Positions 31,994 through 41,444 of a stretch of 64,000 nucleotides of DNA are shown here, in pieces (position 1 is the first letter of the stretch; every line of letters starts with the position of its first letter). The DNA is taken from the NCBI RefSeq assembly GCF_001720135.1, contig NZ_MCRJ01000001.1, positions 1 to 64,000 of the forward strand. The letters are read 5' to 3'. Source of the DNA: Methylobrevis pamukkalensis (lineage in GTDB: Bacteria; Pseudomonadota; Alphaproteobacteria; Rhizobiales; Pleomorphomonadaceae). The position numbers and the translations under genes are program-made. The notes under the pieces are model-generated. The model had not been told where the DNA came from and searched no databases. It saw only the letters and a list, made by a program, of their open reading frames with translations.

Positions 31994-33643
31994 TCACCCA
32001 GGCGCGCCGTTGTCGGCGGCTTCCGTACGGACCCGGTCCCGGAACAGACGTCGGATCACCTTGCCGGAGGTCGTCAGCGGGATCTCGTCCACGAAATCGA
32101 TCTCGCGCGGGTATTCGTGCGGCGACAGCCGCGCGCGGACGAAGGCCTTGATGTCCTCCACGAGCGCGGCGTCGGTGACGACGCCCGGCTGCGGCACGAT
32201 GAAGGCCTTGACGATCTCGGTGCGCAGCGGGTCGGGCTTGCCGACCGCGACGGCAAAGCGCACGGCCGGATGGGCGGCGAGGCAGTCCTCGATCTCGCCG
32301 GGGCCGATTCGGTAGCCGGCGGAGGTGATCAGGTCGTCGTCGCGGCCGATGAAGGTGATGTAGCCGTCCGTGTCCATCACGCCCTGGTCGCCGGTGGTCA
32401 TGAACTCGCCGACGAATTTTGCCGCCGTTGCCTCCGGCTGGTTCCAGTAGCCGAGGAACATGACCGGGTCGGGGCGGGCGATGGCGATCTGGCCGGTCTC
32501 GCCGGGCGCCGCGCGGCTGCCGTCGTCGCGCAGGATCGCCACGTCATGGCCGGGCACCGGTTTGCCGATCGCGCCCGGGCGGCTGACGCCGAGCCCGGCG
32601 CAGGAGCCGATCACGGCATTGCACTCGGTCTGGCCGTAGAATTCGTTCACCGGCACGCCGAAGGCCTCGCGCGCCCACAGCAGCGTGTCGGCGCCGAGCT
32701 TCTCGCCGGCCGAGCCGATGGCGCGCAGCTTCAGGCGGTCGCGGTCGATGGCGATGCCCTCGGCACGGATCATCTTCAGCGCGGTCGGCGGCAGGAAGGC
32801 ATTGGTGACCCTGTGGCGCGCCATCAGGTCGAGGGCGCGGGCGGGGTCGAACTTGGTGAAGCGGAAGGCGACGACCGGCACGCCGTAATGCAGCGCCGGC
32901 ATCAGCGCGTTGAGCAGGCCGCCGGCCCAGGCCCAGTCGGACGGGGTCCACATCACGTCGCCGGGCTGGGGCATCATCTCCTGCGAGAGCTGGATCCCGG
33001 GCAGATGGCCGAGCAGCACCCGGTGGCCGTGCAGTGCCCCCTTGGGTGCGCCGGTGGTGCCGGAGGTGTAGATCATCAGCGCCGGATCGTCGGGCCGGGT
33101 CTCGACCGGCTCGAAGCGGTCGGAGGCGCGGCCAAGGGCGGTCTTGAAGTCCTCGGCGCCGGGGCCGGGGCCGCCGACGCTGAGCATGAGGGCGAGCGCG
33201 GGCAGGTCGGCGCGCAGCGGCGCCACCTTCTCGGCGCCCTCGACGGTGGTGACGAGCGCCTTCACGCCGGCGTCGGCGAGGCGGTATTTCAGGGCGTCTG
33301 CGCCGAACAGGATTGCCAGCGGCACGGCGATGGCGCCGAGCTTGTAGACGGCCACATGGGCGATCACCGCCTCGGCCGACTGCGGCAGCAGGATGCCGAC
33401 GCGGTCGCCGGGGCCGACGCCCTCGGCGGCGAGCAGGTTGGCAAGGCGGCTGGCGCGGCGGGCGAGAAAGCCGTAGGTGGCAAAGCGCGGCGGACCCGCC
33501 TCGCGATGGATGATCAGCGCCGGCCGGTCCGGCTCGACCGCGGCCCAGCGGTCGATCACATCGACGCCGATGTTGTAGAACCCCGGAATCTCGAAGGCGA
33601 AACGCCGGGCAAGATCGAAGTCACTGGCGGGTCTGGTCAACAT
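31994..33643 (-). CDS. AMP-dependent acyl-CoA synthetase
   Basis: A 549-residue ANL-superfamily ligase that activates a carboxylic acid as acyl-AMP and then forms acyl-CoA. The phosphate-binding loop is IYTSGTTGAPKGALHGH near residues 190-206, the A5 motif is NEFYGQTECN, A7 is FMTTGDQGVMDTDGY, and the C-terminal catalytic lysine motif LTTSGKVIRR is present. The overall resemblance is to the acetyl/medium-chain acyl-CoA synthetase group; the exact acid cannot be told. The ATG at 33643 is preferred over a longer frame to 33694. It is monocistronic, with a 130 bp A/T-richer gap before the chemoreceptor start. Confidence 0.88.
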   Translation of the reverse strand: MLTRPASDFDLARRFAFEIPGFYNIGVDVIDRWAAVEPDRPALIIHREAGPPRFATYGFLARRASRLANLLAAEGVGPGDRVGILLPQSAEAVIAHVAVYKLGAIAVPLAILFGADALKYRLADAGVKALVTTVEGAEKVAPLRADLPALALMLSVGGPGPGAEDFKTALGRASDRFEPVETRPDDPALMIYTSGTTGAPKGALHGHRVLLGHLPGIQLSQEMMPQPGDVMWTPSDWAWAGGLLNALMPALHYGVPVVAFRFTKFDPARALDLMARHRVTNAFLPPTALKMIRAEGIAIDRDRLKLRAIGSAGEKLGADTLLWAREAFGVPVNEFYGQTECNAVIGSCAGLGVSRPGAIGKPVPGHDVAILRDDGSRAAPGETGQIAIARPDPVMFLGYWNQPEATAAKFVGEFMTTGDQGVMDTDGYITFIGRDDDLITSAGYRIGPGEIEDCLAAHPAVRFAVAVGKPDPLRTEIVKAFIVPQPGVVTDAALVEDIKAFVRARLSPHEYPREIDFVDEIPLTTSGKVIRRLFRDRVRTEAADNGAPG

Positions 33644-33781
33644 CTTTGCGGCCTGTGGTGTTGGACGGGCAGTCTGCTCCTTTGCAGTGCACAAAGCAAT
33701 TCTTGTGTGCGGCGCAACATCGCCAGGACATCTGGCCGTGCGTCGCGCCGCGGGTTCAGGTCGTCGCCGTAACCGTTCCCC

Positions 33782-34354
33782 TCACTGGGCGGCGAAGGGC
33801 CCCGACACGGCCGCCTGCATCTCCGGCGGCTTCGGCCGGGCAACGATCAGGCACCAGAACACCTTGTATTTGGAGTCCGGATTGTAGGCAGCGCCGATGC
33901 CCATCACCGTCATCTCCGGATCCTTCATGCCGGCGTCATGGCGCGGCGAGGCGCGCCATTCGGAGAAGACGTTGGCGATCGTGCGCGGGCCGGCGGCGAT
34001 GTTCTCGCCGGCGGTGAGATAGGCGTAGCCGCCGTCGCGCAGGCGCTTCAGCAGCGTGCCGTAGGGATTGAGGGCGTGGGACATCTTGTCGGAGCGCGCC
34101 ATGTTCTCGGCATACTGCTGGGCGATGCGCGACAGTTCCGGATCGAGCGCCAGCGGCTGGCCGCCGTTGGAGACGCGGTACTGGCTGATGATCTCGGTCA
34201 TCTTCTGCTGGTCGACGCGGGCGCCGGGGCGGGCGAGATCGTCGTAGAAGCTCGGCCGTGCGGCCGTCGTCGTCGGCGCGGTGCTGCTGCAGCCGGACAC
34301 GACGAGAAGAAGCGCGGCGGCGAGCGGCGCGAGGAAGGCGCGGAACATCGTCAT
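33782..34354 (-). CDS. CAP/SCP-domain lipoprotein
   Basis: A 190-residue predicted lipoprotein: the signal segment ends in the lipobox LVVSGC near residues 17-22. The remainder is a CAP (SCP/PR-1-like) domain with ISQYRVSNGGQPLALDPEL, SDKMSHALNPYG, AGENIAAGPRTIANVFSEW, SPRHDAGM and KVFWCLIVA, including the two histidines and glutamate that form the CAP cavity. The cellular role of bacterial CAP proteins is not established. It faces a divergent M20 peptidase gene across 250 bp. Confidence 0.88.
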   Translation of the reverse strand: MTMFRAFLAPLAAALLLVVSGCSSTAPTTTAARPSFYDDLARPGARVDQQKMTEIISQYRVSNGGQPLALDPELSRIAQQYAENMARSDKMSHALNPYGTLLKRLRDGGYAYLTAGENIAAGPRTIANVFSEWRASPRHDAGMKDPEMTVMGIGAAYNPDSKYKVFWCLIVARPKPPEMQAAVSGPFAAQ

Positions 34355-34605
34355 GACAAGTCCAGGAACAGGTCCGGCCGATGCCGGACGAAGACGGGAA
34401 GATGGCGGCGACGCGTCGAGATTCGGTTAATGCCCGCGAGTCGCCACCGGCTGGCCCGATCGCGCCACCGGAATGCAGCGTAAGTGCGGCGTCTTGCGGC
34501 CCTGCGGCCGAACGGCCATGCCGCGATGCAAGAAAGCCGTTTCGGCCAGCTCCGACGTGGCCTAGTGTCGTGCAGTCATCCTGCCGCCCGGAGCCCTCCG
34601 TCCGC

Positions 34606-35772
34606 ATGCCGCTCATCAACCGCATCGCCGAAACCGCGCCGGAGATCGCCGCCTGGCGCCGGCATCTCCATCGTCATCCCGAGCTTCTCTACGACGTGCA
34701 CGAGACCGCCGCCTTCGTGGCGGACAAGCTGCGCAGCTTCGGGCTCGACGAGGTGGCGACCGGCATCGGTCGCACCGGCGTCGTCGGCGTGCTGCACGGC
34801 CGCAACGGCGCGGGCGGCCCGATGATCGGCCTGCGCTCCGACATGGATGCGCTGCCGATCGAGGAGGCGGTGGAACGGCCGCACGGCTCGGTGCATCCGG
34901 GCAAGATGCACGCCTGCGGCCATGACGGCCACATGGCGATGCTGCTGGGCGCGGCGGAGCATCTCGCCTCGACCCGCAATTTCGACGGCAGCATCGCCTT
35001 CATCTTCCAGCCGGCCGAAGAGGGCGGGGCGGGGGCGAAGGCGATGCTCGACGACGGGCTGTTCGAGCGCTTCCCGGTCGGGCGCGTCTACGGCATGCAC
35101 AACATGCCGGGGCTTGGCGTCGGCCGCTTCGCGCTGCGGCCGGGCGCCTTCATGGCCTCGGCGGATGTCTTCGCGGTGGAGATCGAGGGCCGCGGCGGCC
35201 ATGCGGCCAAGCCCGACGAATGTCTCGATCCGGTGCTGGCCGGGGCGGCGATGGTGCTGGCCCTGCAGCAGGTGGTGGCCCGCAACGTCGATCCGCTCAA
35301 GGCCGCGGTGATCTCGGTCACCTGCTTCAACGCCGGCACCACCAACAACGTCATCCCGCAGACGGCGCGGATCTCCGGCACGATCCGCAGCCTCGATCCG
35401 GCCGTGCGGGCGCAGCTGGAGGCGCGGACCCGTGCGGTCATCGCCGGGATTGCCAGCGCCCACGGCGTCGAGGCGCGCTTCACCTTCCGCAGCGGCTATC
35501 CGGTCACCGTCAACGACCCGGACGAGGCGGCGGTTGCCGCCGGCATCGCCCGGCGGGTGGCCGGCGACGGCATGGTCGACGACGACCGCGCGCCGCTGAT
35601 GGGCGCGGAAGACTTCGCCTACATGCTCGAGCGGCGGCCCGGGGCGATGATCTTCGTGGGCAACGGCGCCAGCGCCGGGCTGCATCATCCAGCCTACGAC
35701 TTCGACGACGCGGCGATCCCCCACGGCGTCTCCTACTGGGTGACCCTCGCGGAGACCCTGCTGCCCGGCTGA
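34606..35772 (+). CDS. M20-family amidohydrolase (hippurate hydrolase-like)
   Basis: A 388-residue metallo-amidohydrolase. The N-terminus reads WRRHLHRHPELLYDVHETAAFV, typical of the M20D group (hippurate, N-acyl-amino-acid and IAA-amide hydrolases). Metal ligands include the Cys and His of MHACGHDGH near residues 101-109, EEGG near 138 and the C-terminal HHPAYDFDD. No signal peptide, so cytoplasmic. The substrate is unknown. The ATG at 34606 gives a family-length protein; the frame is open further upstream but without similarity. It is close to two other amide or purine hydrolases. Confidence 0.88.
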   Translation: MPLINRIAETAPEIAAWRRHLHRHPELLYDVHETAAFVADKLRSFGLDEVATGIGRTGVVGVLHGRNGAGGPMIGLRSDMDALPIEEAVERPHGSVHPGKMHACGHDGHMAMLLGAAEHLASTRNFDGSIAFIFQPAEEGGAGAKAMLDDGLFERFPVGRVYGMHNMPGLGVGRFALRPGAFMASADVFAVEIEGRGGHAAKPDECLDPVLAGAAMVLALQQVVARNVDPLKAAVISVTCFNAGTTNNVIPQTARISGTIRSLDPAVRAQLEARTRAVIAGIASAHGVEARFTFRSGYPVTVNDPDEAAVAAGIARRVAGDGMVDDDRAPLMGAEDFAYMLERRPGAMIFVGNGASAGLHHPAYDFDDAAIPHGVSYWVTLAETLLPG

Positions 35773-36215
35773 CGATCCTGCGTTCGAGCGACCGGGACTG
35801 GAGTCGTCCGCGTCTGTGGAAAACCCGCCTCCGGCGGTGGATAGCCTGTGGATAAGGCTGCTCGGCTGTCTTCACTGCGACAGCGCCCGTCATGATGCGT
35901 ATTGCTTCCGTTCAGGGCAACGAGCCTGTCGTTCCGGATATGTCCCGGAGCCTCTCGCGGCGGCGAAAAGATATGCCAGACGGCTCGGCTCCGAAAGCCG
36001 TGTCCCGTCCGCACGATAGCTGGCACCTCGCAAGGCCGGCCGCCTGGGCGCCGTCGCGCTGCAAAACCCGAACATGAACATGTGCTTATGGGAGGATCGA
36101 CGGGCCGCGCCTTGCGCCGGCCTGTCAAGGCCGCGTCCGCTGCCGCAAGATGCGGCGGCCCGCTTGAGCAGCCGTGATCCCCTTGATGCGGTGGCTTTGC
36201 CGGATCCTATGCCGG
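35773..36215. other. Intergenic region with DnaA-box-like words
   Basis: A 443 bp gap between convergent genes (M20 hydrolase and creatininase-family protein). No supported gene. Near its start are TGTGGAAAA (35815-35823) and a perfect DnaA-box word TGTGGATAA (35847-35855), 32 bp apart. There is no A/T-rich unwinding region beside them, so an origin is unlikely. Confidence 0.4.
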
Positions 36216-37021
36216 CTAAACTTGATCGGTGGCGTCGAGCTGCTCCACGGGGAAGCTGTGGATATCGTGGAGAAGTTCGACAAAACCGCGTGCGGCGTGG
36301 TCGACCGAGAGCCGGCCCTTCTCGGCGGTGGCCGAGGCGGCGTCGCCGACGGTGCGGCCGGGTTGAGGTCCTGGGCCTTCCAGCCGAACTGGGCCGGGCC
36401 GTGCGCGCGCAGGTGCCGGGCCTGCCTCACCAGATCCTCCTGCGCGGAGCGGAAATCCTCCGCCACGGCCATGTCGACAAGATCCGGGCGCAGGTGCAGC
36501 AGGATCGAGGTCTCGATGTCGCCGCCGTGGATGCCGAAGGCGCGCTCGCGGTCGGTGTAGAGGCCGTCCGGCTGGCCGAAGCGCAGCCAGCTCGTCGCCA
36601 CCGCCAGCATGCGGTGGCGGATGCGCATCTCGCGGGCGACGATGTCCATGATCGGCACGTTGCCGCCGTGGGAGGTGACGATCACCAGCTTGCGGATGCC
36701 GGCGCGGGCGAGGCTGTCGCCGATCTCGATCCACGCCTTGGTCACGATCTCCCACGACAGGGTCAGCGTGCCGGGGCTGTCGATATGCTCGTCGGACTTT
36801 CCCACCGCCTGAACCGGCAGGAAGGTGACGGGCAGATGATCGGGCAGCAGCTCGATCGTCCGCGCGATCTGGCCCTCGGCGATCGTCGTGTCGGTGGACA
36901 CCGGCAGATGCGGCCCGTGCTGCTCGATCGCCGCCACGGGCAGCACGGCGATCCACGCCGAAGTGTCGGTGCGGAACTCCGGGGCGCGCATCTCGGCGAA
37001 GTGGCGGCGGGGGAGGGTCAT
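36216..37021 (-). CDS. Creatininase-family amidohydrolase, frameshifted near the 3' end
   Basis: A metal-dependent amidohydrolase of the creatininase/FAPy-hydrolase superfamily. The conserved metal and catalytic residues are in VAAIEQHGPHLP (residues 30-40), VSTDTTIAEG and SHGGNVPIMD (near 117), plus the late GIHGGDIETS. One G is missing near 36357: after DLNPAG the true frame continues TVGDAASATAEKGRLSVDHA and ends at 36216 with LDATDQV. Restoring it gives 268 residues, close to the family norm; without it the tail is nonsense. The substrate could be creatinine, a formamidopyrimidine or a heterocyclic amide. It lies beside an 8-oxoguanine-deaminase-like gene on the same strand. Confidence 0.85.
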
Positions 37022-37064
37022 GGTGTGGTCATCCTGAAACGCCCGTGATCCGGGCCGGCGCCGC

Positions 37065-37219
37065 TACCCCTCGCCCTGACCCTCCCCCGCAAGGGGGGAG
37101 GGGACGAAAGAGGCGGCTTCATTGATCATTCCGGCGCCGCGTTGCGACGAAAGGTCGAAGAGAGCAAAAACGCCGAGTCCGGCGCCCCCCCTTGTGGGGG
37201 AGGGTCAGGGAGAGGGGCA
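37065..37219. repeat. Palindromic intergenic repeat, family B
   Basis: Inverted arms CCCTCGCCCTGACCCTCCCC (37069-37088 area) and GGGGGAGGGTCAGGGAGAGG flank about 75 bp between the creatininase and amidohydrolase genes. Each arm has its own small hairpin (CCTCCCCCGCAAGGGGGGAGG). It is another REP-like element and has no coding content. Confidence 0.75.
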
Positions 37220-37244
37220 GGCCACACGGCAGGACCCATCCCCC

Positions 37245-38591
37245 TTACAGCGCCTCGAGGAACTTCTTCGCGGCCTCGCCGTGCTCGTAACGGAGCCGCG
37301 CGACGTCGACGCCGAGGGGGGCGCCGTCGGTGACGCGCCACTTTCCGGCGACCATCACCCGGTCGGCGGCGTGGGCGCCGCAGAGGATGAGGGCGGCGAG
37401 CGGATCGCCGGCGCCGGAAAAGCGCAGTTCGTCGAGGGTGAACATCGCCATGTCCGCCTGCTTGCCGGCGGCGAGCTTGCCGATGTCATCGCGGCCGAGG
37501 CAGCGGGCCGAGCCTTCGGTTGCCCATTTGTAGACGTCGAAATGGGTCACCGAGGCCGCATCATAGGTGAGGCGGCCGATCATCAGAGCGTGGCGCAGGG
37601 ATTCCATCAGGTTCGAATTGTCGTTGGAGGCCGAGCCGTCCACGCCGAGGCCGACCGGCGAGCCGGCGGCGTCGAGCTCCTTGGTGCGGCACTGGCCGGA
37701 GGCGAGCACCATGTTCGAGGTCGGGCAGTGGCAGACGCCGACGCAGGCATGGCCGAGGCGCTTCACCTCGTCGTCGTTGAAGTGGATGCCGTGGGCGAGC
37801 CAGACCCGATGGTTCATCCAGCCGACCTCTTCGAGATAATCGACCGGGCGGCACTGGAAATGCTCCAGGCAATAGGCGGTCTCGTCGCGGGTTTCGGCGA
37901 GGTGGGTGTGGAGGCGCAGGTCGTATTTCTCGGCCATCTGCGCCGAGAGCACCATGACCTCCTTCTTGACGTTGAAGGGCGCGCAGGGGGCGAGCGCCAC
38001 CTTCAGCATCGCCCCCTCCGAGGCGTCATGATACTTGCCCACCACCCGCTCGCAGTCGGCCATGATCGTGTCGGTGTCCTGCACCGTGCCGGGGATCGCC
38101 GAGCCGCCCTCCTCGACGGTGAGGTTCATCGAGCCGCGGGTCAGCGTCATGCGCATGCCCAGCTTGCCGGCCTCCTCGGCCTGCACGTCCATGGCGTTGT
38201 CCATGGTCGGCGTGTAGAGATAGTGGTGGTCGGAGGCGGTGGTGCAACCGGACATCAGCAGTTCGGTCAGCGACAGGCGCGTGGCGAGGCGGAAGGCGTC
38301 GATCCGCACGTTCTTCGCCCAGATCGGATAGAGCGCGTCCAGCCAGGGAAAAAGCTCCTTGTTGATCGCGGCCGGATGGGCGCGGGTCAGCGTCTGGAAC
38401 ATGTGGTGGTGGGTGTTGACGAGGCCCGGGATCACCACATGACGGGAGGCGTCATAGGTCTCGTCGACCGGCGCCGACGGCGAACGGCCGCTCGCCACCA
38501 GTTCGACGATCTTCGCGCCGTCCACCACCACGCCGCCGCCCGCGTCGCCCTCGGCCAGAATCGCCAGCGGGTTCTTGATCCAGAGCCTCAT
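37245..38591 (-). CDS. 8-oxoguanine deaminase-like amidohydrolase
   Basis: A 448-residue amidohydrolase of the purine-deaminase branch. Metal ligands are visible in PGLVNTHHHMFQ near residues 55-66, HTHLAETRDE near 226-235, LAHGIHF and GLGVDGSASND near 310-320. The wording LTRAHPAAINKELFPWLDALYPIW matches proteins characterised as 8-oxoguanine deaminases, so deamination of 8-oxoguanine to urate or of a related purine is the best guess. The enzyme is cytoplasmic. It may be transcribed together with the creatininase-family gene 220 bp downstream, although repeat B lies between. Confidence 0.87.
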   Translation of the reverse strand: MRLWIKNPLAILAEGDAGGGVVVDGAKIVELVASGRSPSAPVDETYDASRHVVIPGLVNTHHHMFQTLTRAHPAAINKELFPWLDALYPIWAKNVRIDAFRLATRLSLTELLMSGCTTASDHHYLYTPTMDNAMDVQAEEAGKLGMRMTLTRGSMNLTVEEGGSAIPGTVQDTDTIMADCERVVGKYHDASEGAMLKVALAPCAPFNVKKEVMVLSAQMAEKYDLRLHTHLAETRDETAYCLEHFQCRPVDYLEEVGWMNHRVWLAHGIHFNDDEVKRLGHACVGVCHCPTSNMVLASGQCRTKELDAAGSPVGLGVDGSASNDNSNLMESLRHALMIGRLTYDAASVTHFDVYKWATEGSARCLGRDDIGKLAAGKQADMAMFTLDELRFSGAGDPLAALILCGAHAADRVMVAGKWRVTDGAPLGVDVARLRYEHGEAAKKFLEAL

Positions 38592-38763
38592 GAGGGACAG
38601 CCTTTTCAGCAGGTTGCGGCAGGAATGCGGTTGCCTCCCGGTGAGTCACGGGCGGGCAACGGTCGGGCCGGAGCATAGCAACGGGCATCGCACGGACGCG
38701 AGTGCAAAAGATGCGCAGGCTCCGCCCGGGGGCAAGGCAGCGTCGGCCGGCGCAGATCGGCCC

Positions 38764-38795
38764 TTGACCTTCCAGTGACTGGAAGCCCCACATCA
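38764..38795 (+). promoter_or_regulatory. CueR-type (MerR-family) operator and promoter of copA
   Basis: TTGACC is followed at once by the dyad CTTCCAGTGACTGGAAG (38769-38785) in the -35 to -10 spacer, about 45-70 bp before the copA ATG. A CCTTCC/GGAAG dyad inside an over-long spacer is the hallmark of promoters activated by CueR-like MerR regulators on copper. The -10 element is not clear (CACATC near 38789). No cueR gene is in the window. Confidence 0.75.
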
Positions 38796-38837
38796 GGCCT
38801 CGACACCCCCTCGAGCCCGAAAAACGGAGCCGCCGCC

Positions 38838-41080
38838 ATGACCGCCCCCCTTTCCTCCGCGCCATCGGCCGCCGCGCCTGCTGCCGCGCCCCTGCGCCGG
38901 ACCCTCGACATCCGCGGCATGACCTGCGCGGCCTGTTCGGCGCGGGTCGAGAAGGTGCTGTCGCGGGTCGACGGCGTGATCGAGGCGCATGTGAACCTGC
39001 CGCTGGAGCGGGCCGACGTGGTGCTGCGGCCGGGCACGGCGGATGCGGCGCTCGTCGAGGCCGTCGATCTCGCCGGCTACGAGGCGATCCTGCGGGCCGA
39101 CGATCCGGCGGCGCGGCGGCGGGCACGCGAGGAAGCCGAGGCGGTGCAGCTGGCCGAGTGGCGCAGCACGCTGGTCGTCTTCGTCGTCTCGGCGCTGCTG
39201 ACGGCGCCGTTCCTCTATGCCATGGCCGGCATGGCGGTGGGCAACCATCACCTGCTGTCGCCGGTCACCCAACTCGTGCTCGCCGGCCTCGTGCAGGTGA
39301 TCGCCGGCGCGCGCTTCTATCGCGGCGCCTATCACGCGCTGCGCGGCGGCAGCGCCAACATGGACGTGCTGGTGGCGCTCGGCACCACCACCGCCTTCGT
39401 CTTTAGCGCCGTGATGGTGCTGACCCGCGGCCATGCCGCCGCCGGCCATCTCTATTTCGAGGGCTCGGCGACGATCCTGACCCTGATCCTTGCCGGCAAG
39501 CTGATGGAGGCGCGGGCGAAGGCCGGGACGACGGCGGCGATCCGCGCGCTGATGAAGCTGCGGCCCGAGACCGCCTCGCGCGTCACGCCGACCGGCGAGG
39601 AGACCGTGCCGGTGGAGGCGCTCGGCCTTGGCGATCTCGTGCGGGTGCGGCCCGGCGAGCGGGTGCCGGTCGACGGCGTCGTCGTTGCCGGTCAGTCGAG
39701 CCTCGACGAAAGCCTTGTCACCGGCGAGAGCCTGCCGGTGGAGAAGGGCGAGGGCGAGAAGGTCATCGCCGGCACGCTCAACGGCGAGGGCGTGCTGACC
39801 CTGCGCACGAGTGCACTCGGGGAAGACACCACGCTCGCCCGCATCACCCGCATGGTGGAAAACGCCCAGACCGGCAAGGCGCCGGTGCAGAAGCTGGTGG
39901 ACCGGATCTCGGCGGTGTTCGTGCCGGTGGTGGTGGTGATCGCCCTTCTGGCGTTTTCCGGCTGGATGATCGCCGGGGCGGGGCTGGAGGCGGCGCTGGT
40001 TGCCGCCGTCTCCGTGCTCGTGGTCGCCTGCCCCTGCGCGCTGGGGCTGGCCACGCCGACCGCGCTGGTGGCCGGCACGGGGGCGGCGGCGCGGGCCGGC
40101 ATCCTCGTCAAGGATGTGGACACGCTGGAGCGTGCCCACCGGATCGACACGGTGATCTTCGACAAGACCGGCACGCTGACGGTCGGCCGGCCGGCGGTCA
40201 CCGACGTGGTGGCGGCGAATGGCGACACGGACGGACTGCTGGCACTCGCCGCCGCCGTGCAGGGCGAAAGCCGCCATCCGCTGGCCGGCGCCGTGGTGGA
40301 GGCGGCGGGGGGCAGGGGCCTCGTCCTCCTCCCGGTGAGCGAATTCCGCAGCCACACGGGGCGGGGCGTTTCGGCAACCGTCGAGGGCGAGACCATCGCG
40401 ATCGGCAATGCGGCGCTGATGGCCGAACTCGGGGTGGACGTCGGGCGGTTCGACAAGGACTTCGCGCGGCTGGAAGCCGAGGCGAAGACGGTGACCCATG
40501 TGGCGCGGGGCGGCGTGGCCATCGGCCTGCTGGCCCTCGCCGACACCCTGCGGCCCGAGGCGGCCGAGGCGGTCCTGATGCTGAAGGCGAAGGGCATCGA
40601 GGCGCGGATGCTGACCGGCGACAGCGCGGCGGTGGCAAAGGCGATTGCCGACAAGGTGGGTCTCTCCGGCTGGCGCGGCCCGGTGCGGCCGGAGGAAAAG
40701 AGCGCGAGGTGGCCGCCCTGCGCAAGGCCGGCCGCCATGTGGCCATGGTCGGCGACGGGGTGAACGACGCCCCGGCGCTGGCCGGCGCCGACGTCGGCAT
40801 CGCCATCGGCACCGGCTCGGACGTGGCGCTGGAGACGGCGGGCATCACCCTGATGCGCCCCGATCCGCGGCTGGTGCCCGCCGCCCTCGACATCGCCGCG
40901 GCCACCTGGTGGCGGATCCGCACCAACCTGTTCTGGGCCTTCGCCTTCAACCTCGTCGGCATTCCCGTCGCCGCCTTCGGCCTCCTCACCCCGGCGCTGG
41001 CCGGCGCAGCCATGGCGGCGAGCTCCGTGACGGTGGTGACCAACGCGGCGCTGCTGACGCGGTGGCGGGCGAAGTTTTGA
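38838..41080 (+). CDS. copA: Copper-exporting P1B-type ATPase CopA, frameshifted in this sequence
   Basis: A copper-translocating ATPase: one N-terminal metal-binding domain (GMTCAAC, residues 27-33), membrane segments from about residue 110, the actuator motif TGES, the transmembrane CPC motif near residues 398-400 ([16 protein letters not shown]), the phosphorylation site DKTGT near 442-446, and [10 protein letters not shown]. One G is missing near 40706: after RPEEKSA the frame should continue [20 protein letters not shown]. Restoring it gives 747 residues, a normal length. The ATG at 38838 has GGAG upstream; the earlier in-frame start falls inside the operator and is rejected. Confidence 0.93.
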
Positions 41081-41191
41081 GGGGGCGAGCGTTATGGCTG
41101 GAGCTTGAGTCGGGGATGCGAAGCGTTGGTTCCGGCAGCGCCGGATGCTGCTTCGGAAGGGGCAAACTTGCCGCCTCTCCGCCTCTCCATC

Positions 41192-41341
41192 GCCGTCATT
41201 CCCGCGAAAGCGGGAACCCAGCAGTCGGCAAGGGTGGCGCCGGCGGGTGAGGAATTCGGCACGTTTGTGGTGAGGTCTCGATCTCTTCCGAGGGGCTACT
41301 CCCGCGGAGCGATGGGTTCCCGCTTTCGCGGGAATGACGAT
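41192..41341. repeat. Palindromic intergenic repeat, family C
   Basis: The left arm CCGTCATTCCCGCGAAAGCG continuing GGAACCCA (41193-41220) and the right arm TGGGTTCCCGCTTTCGCGGG continuing AATGACG (41313-41339) form an inverted pair about 92 bp apart in the 364 bp gap after copA. Each arm also carries the small palindrome CCCGCGAAAGCGGG. This wording is widespread as an intergenic repeat in bacteria. The rest of the gap shows no gene. Confidence 0.85.
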
Positions 41342-41444
41342 GAAGGGGCCGAGGGAGTGGCGGCGGAAAGGCCATCGGAATAAGTGCCGACCGGCCGCGT
41401 GTAAGACGCGGGATAGGCTTAGAAAACGCGGCGCGAAAGCCCCC

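Noticed and set aside
35815-35855. Chromosome or plasmid origin (two DnaA-box-like words)
   Set aside because: Only two words are present, with no A/T-rich unwinding element, no dnaA, repABC or parAB, and no iterons.
41192-41341. CRISPR array or attachment sites
   Set aside because: The repeats come as one inverted pair, not as direct repeats with regular spacers, and there are no cas or integrase genes.
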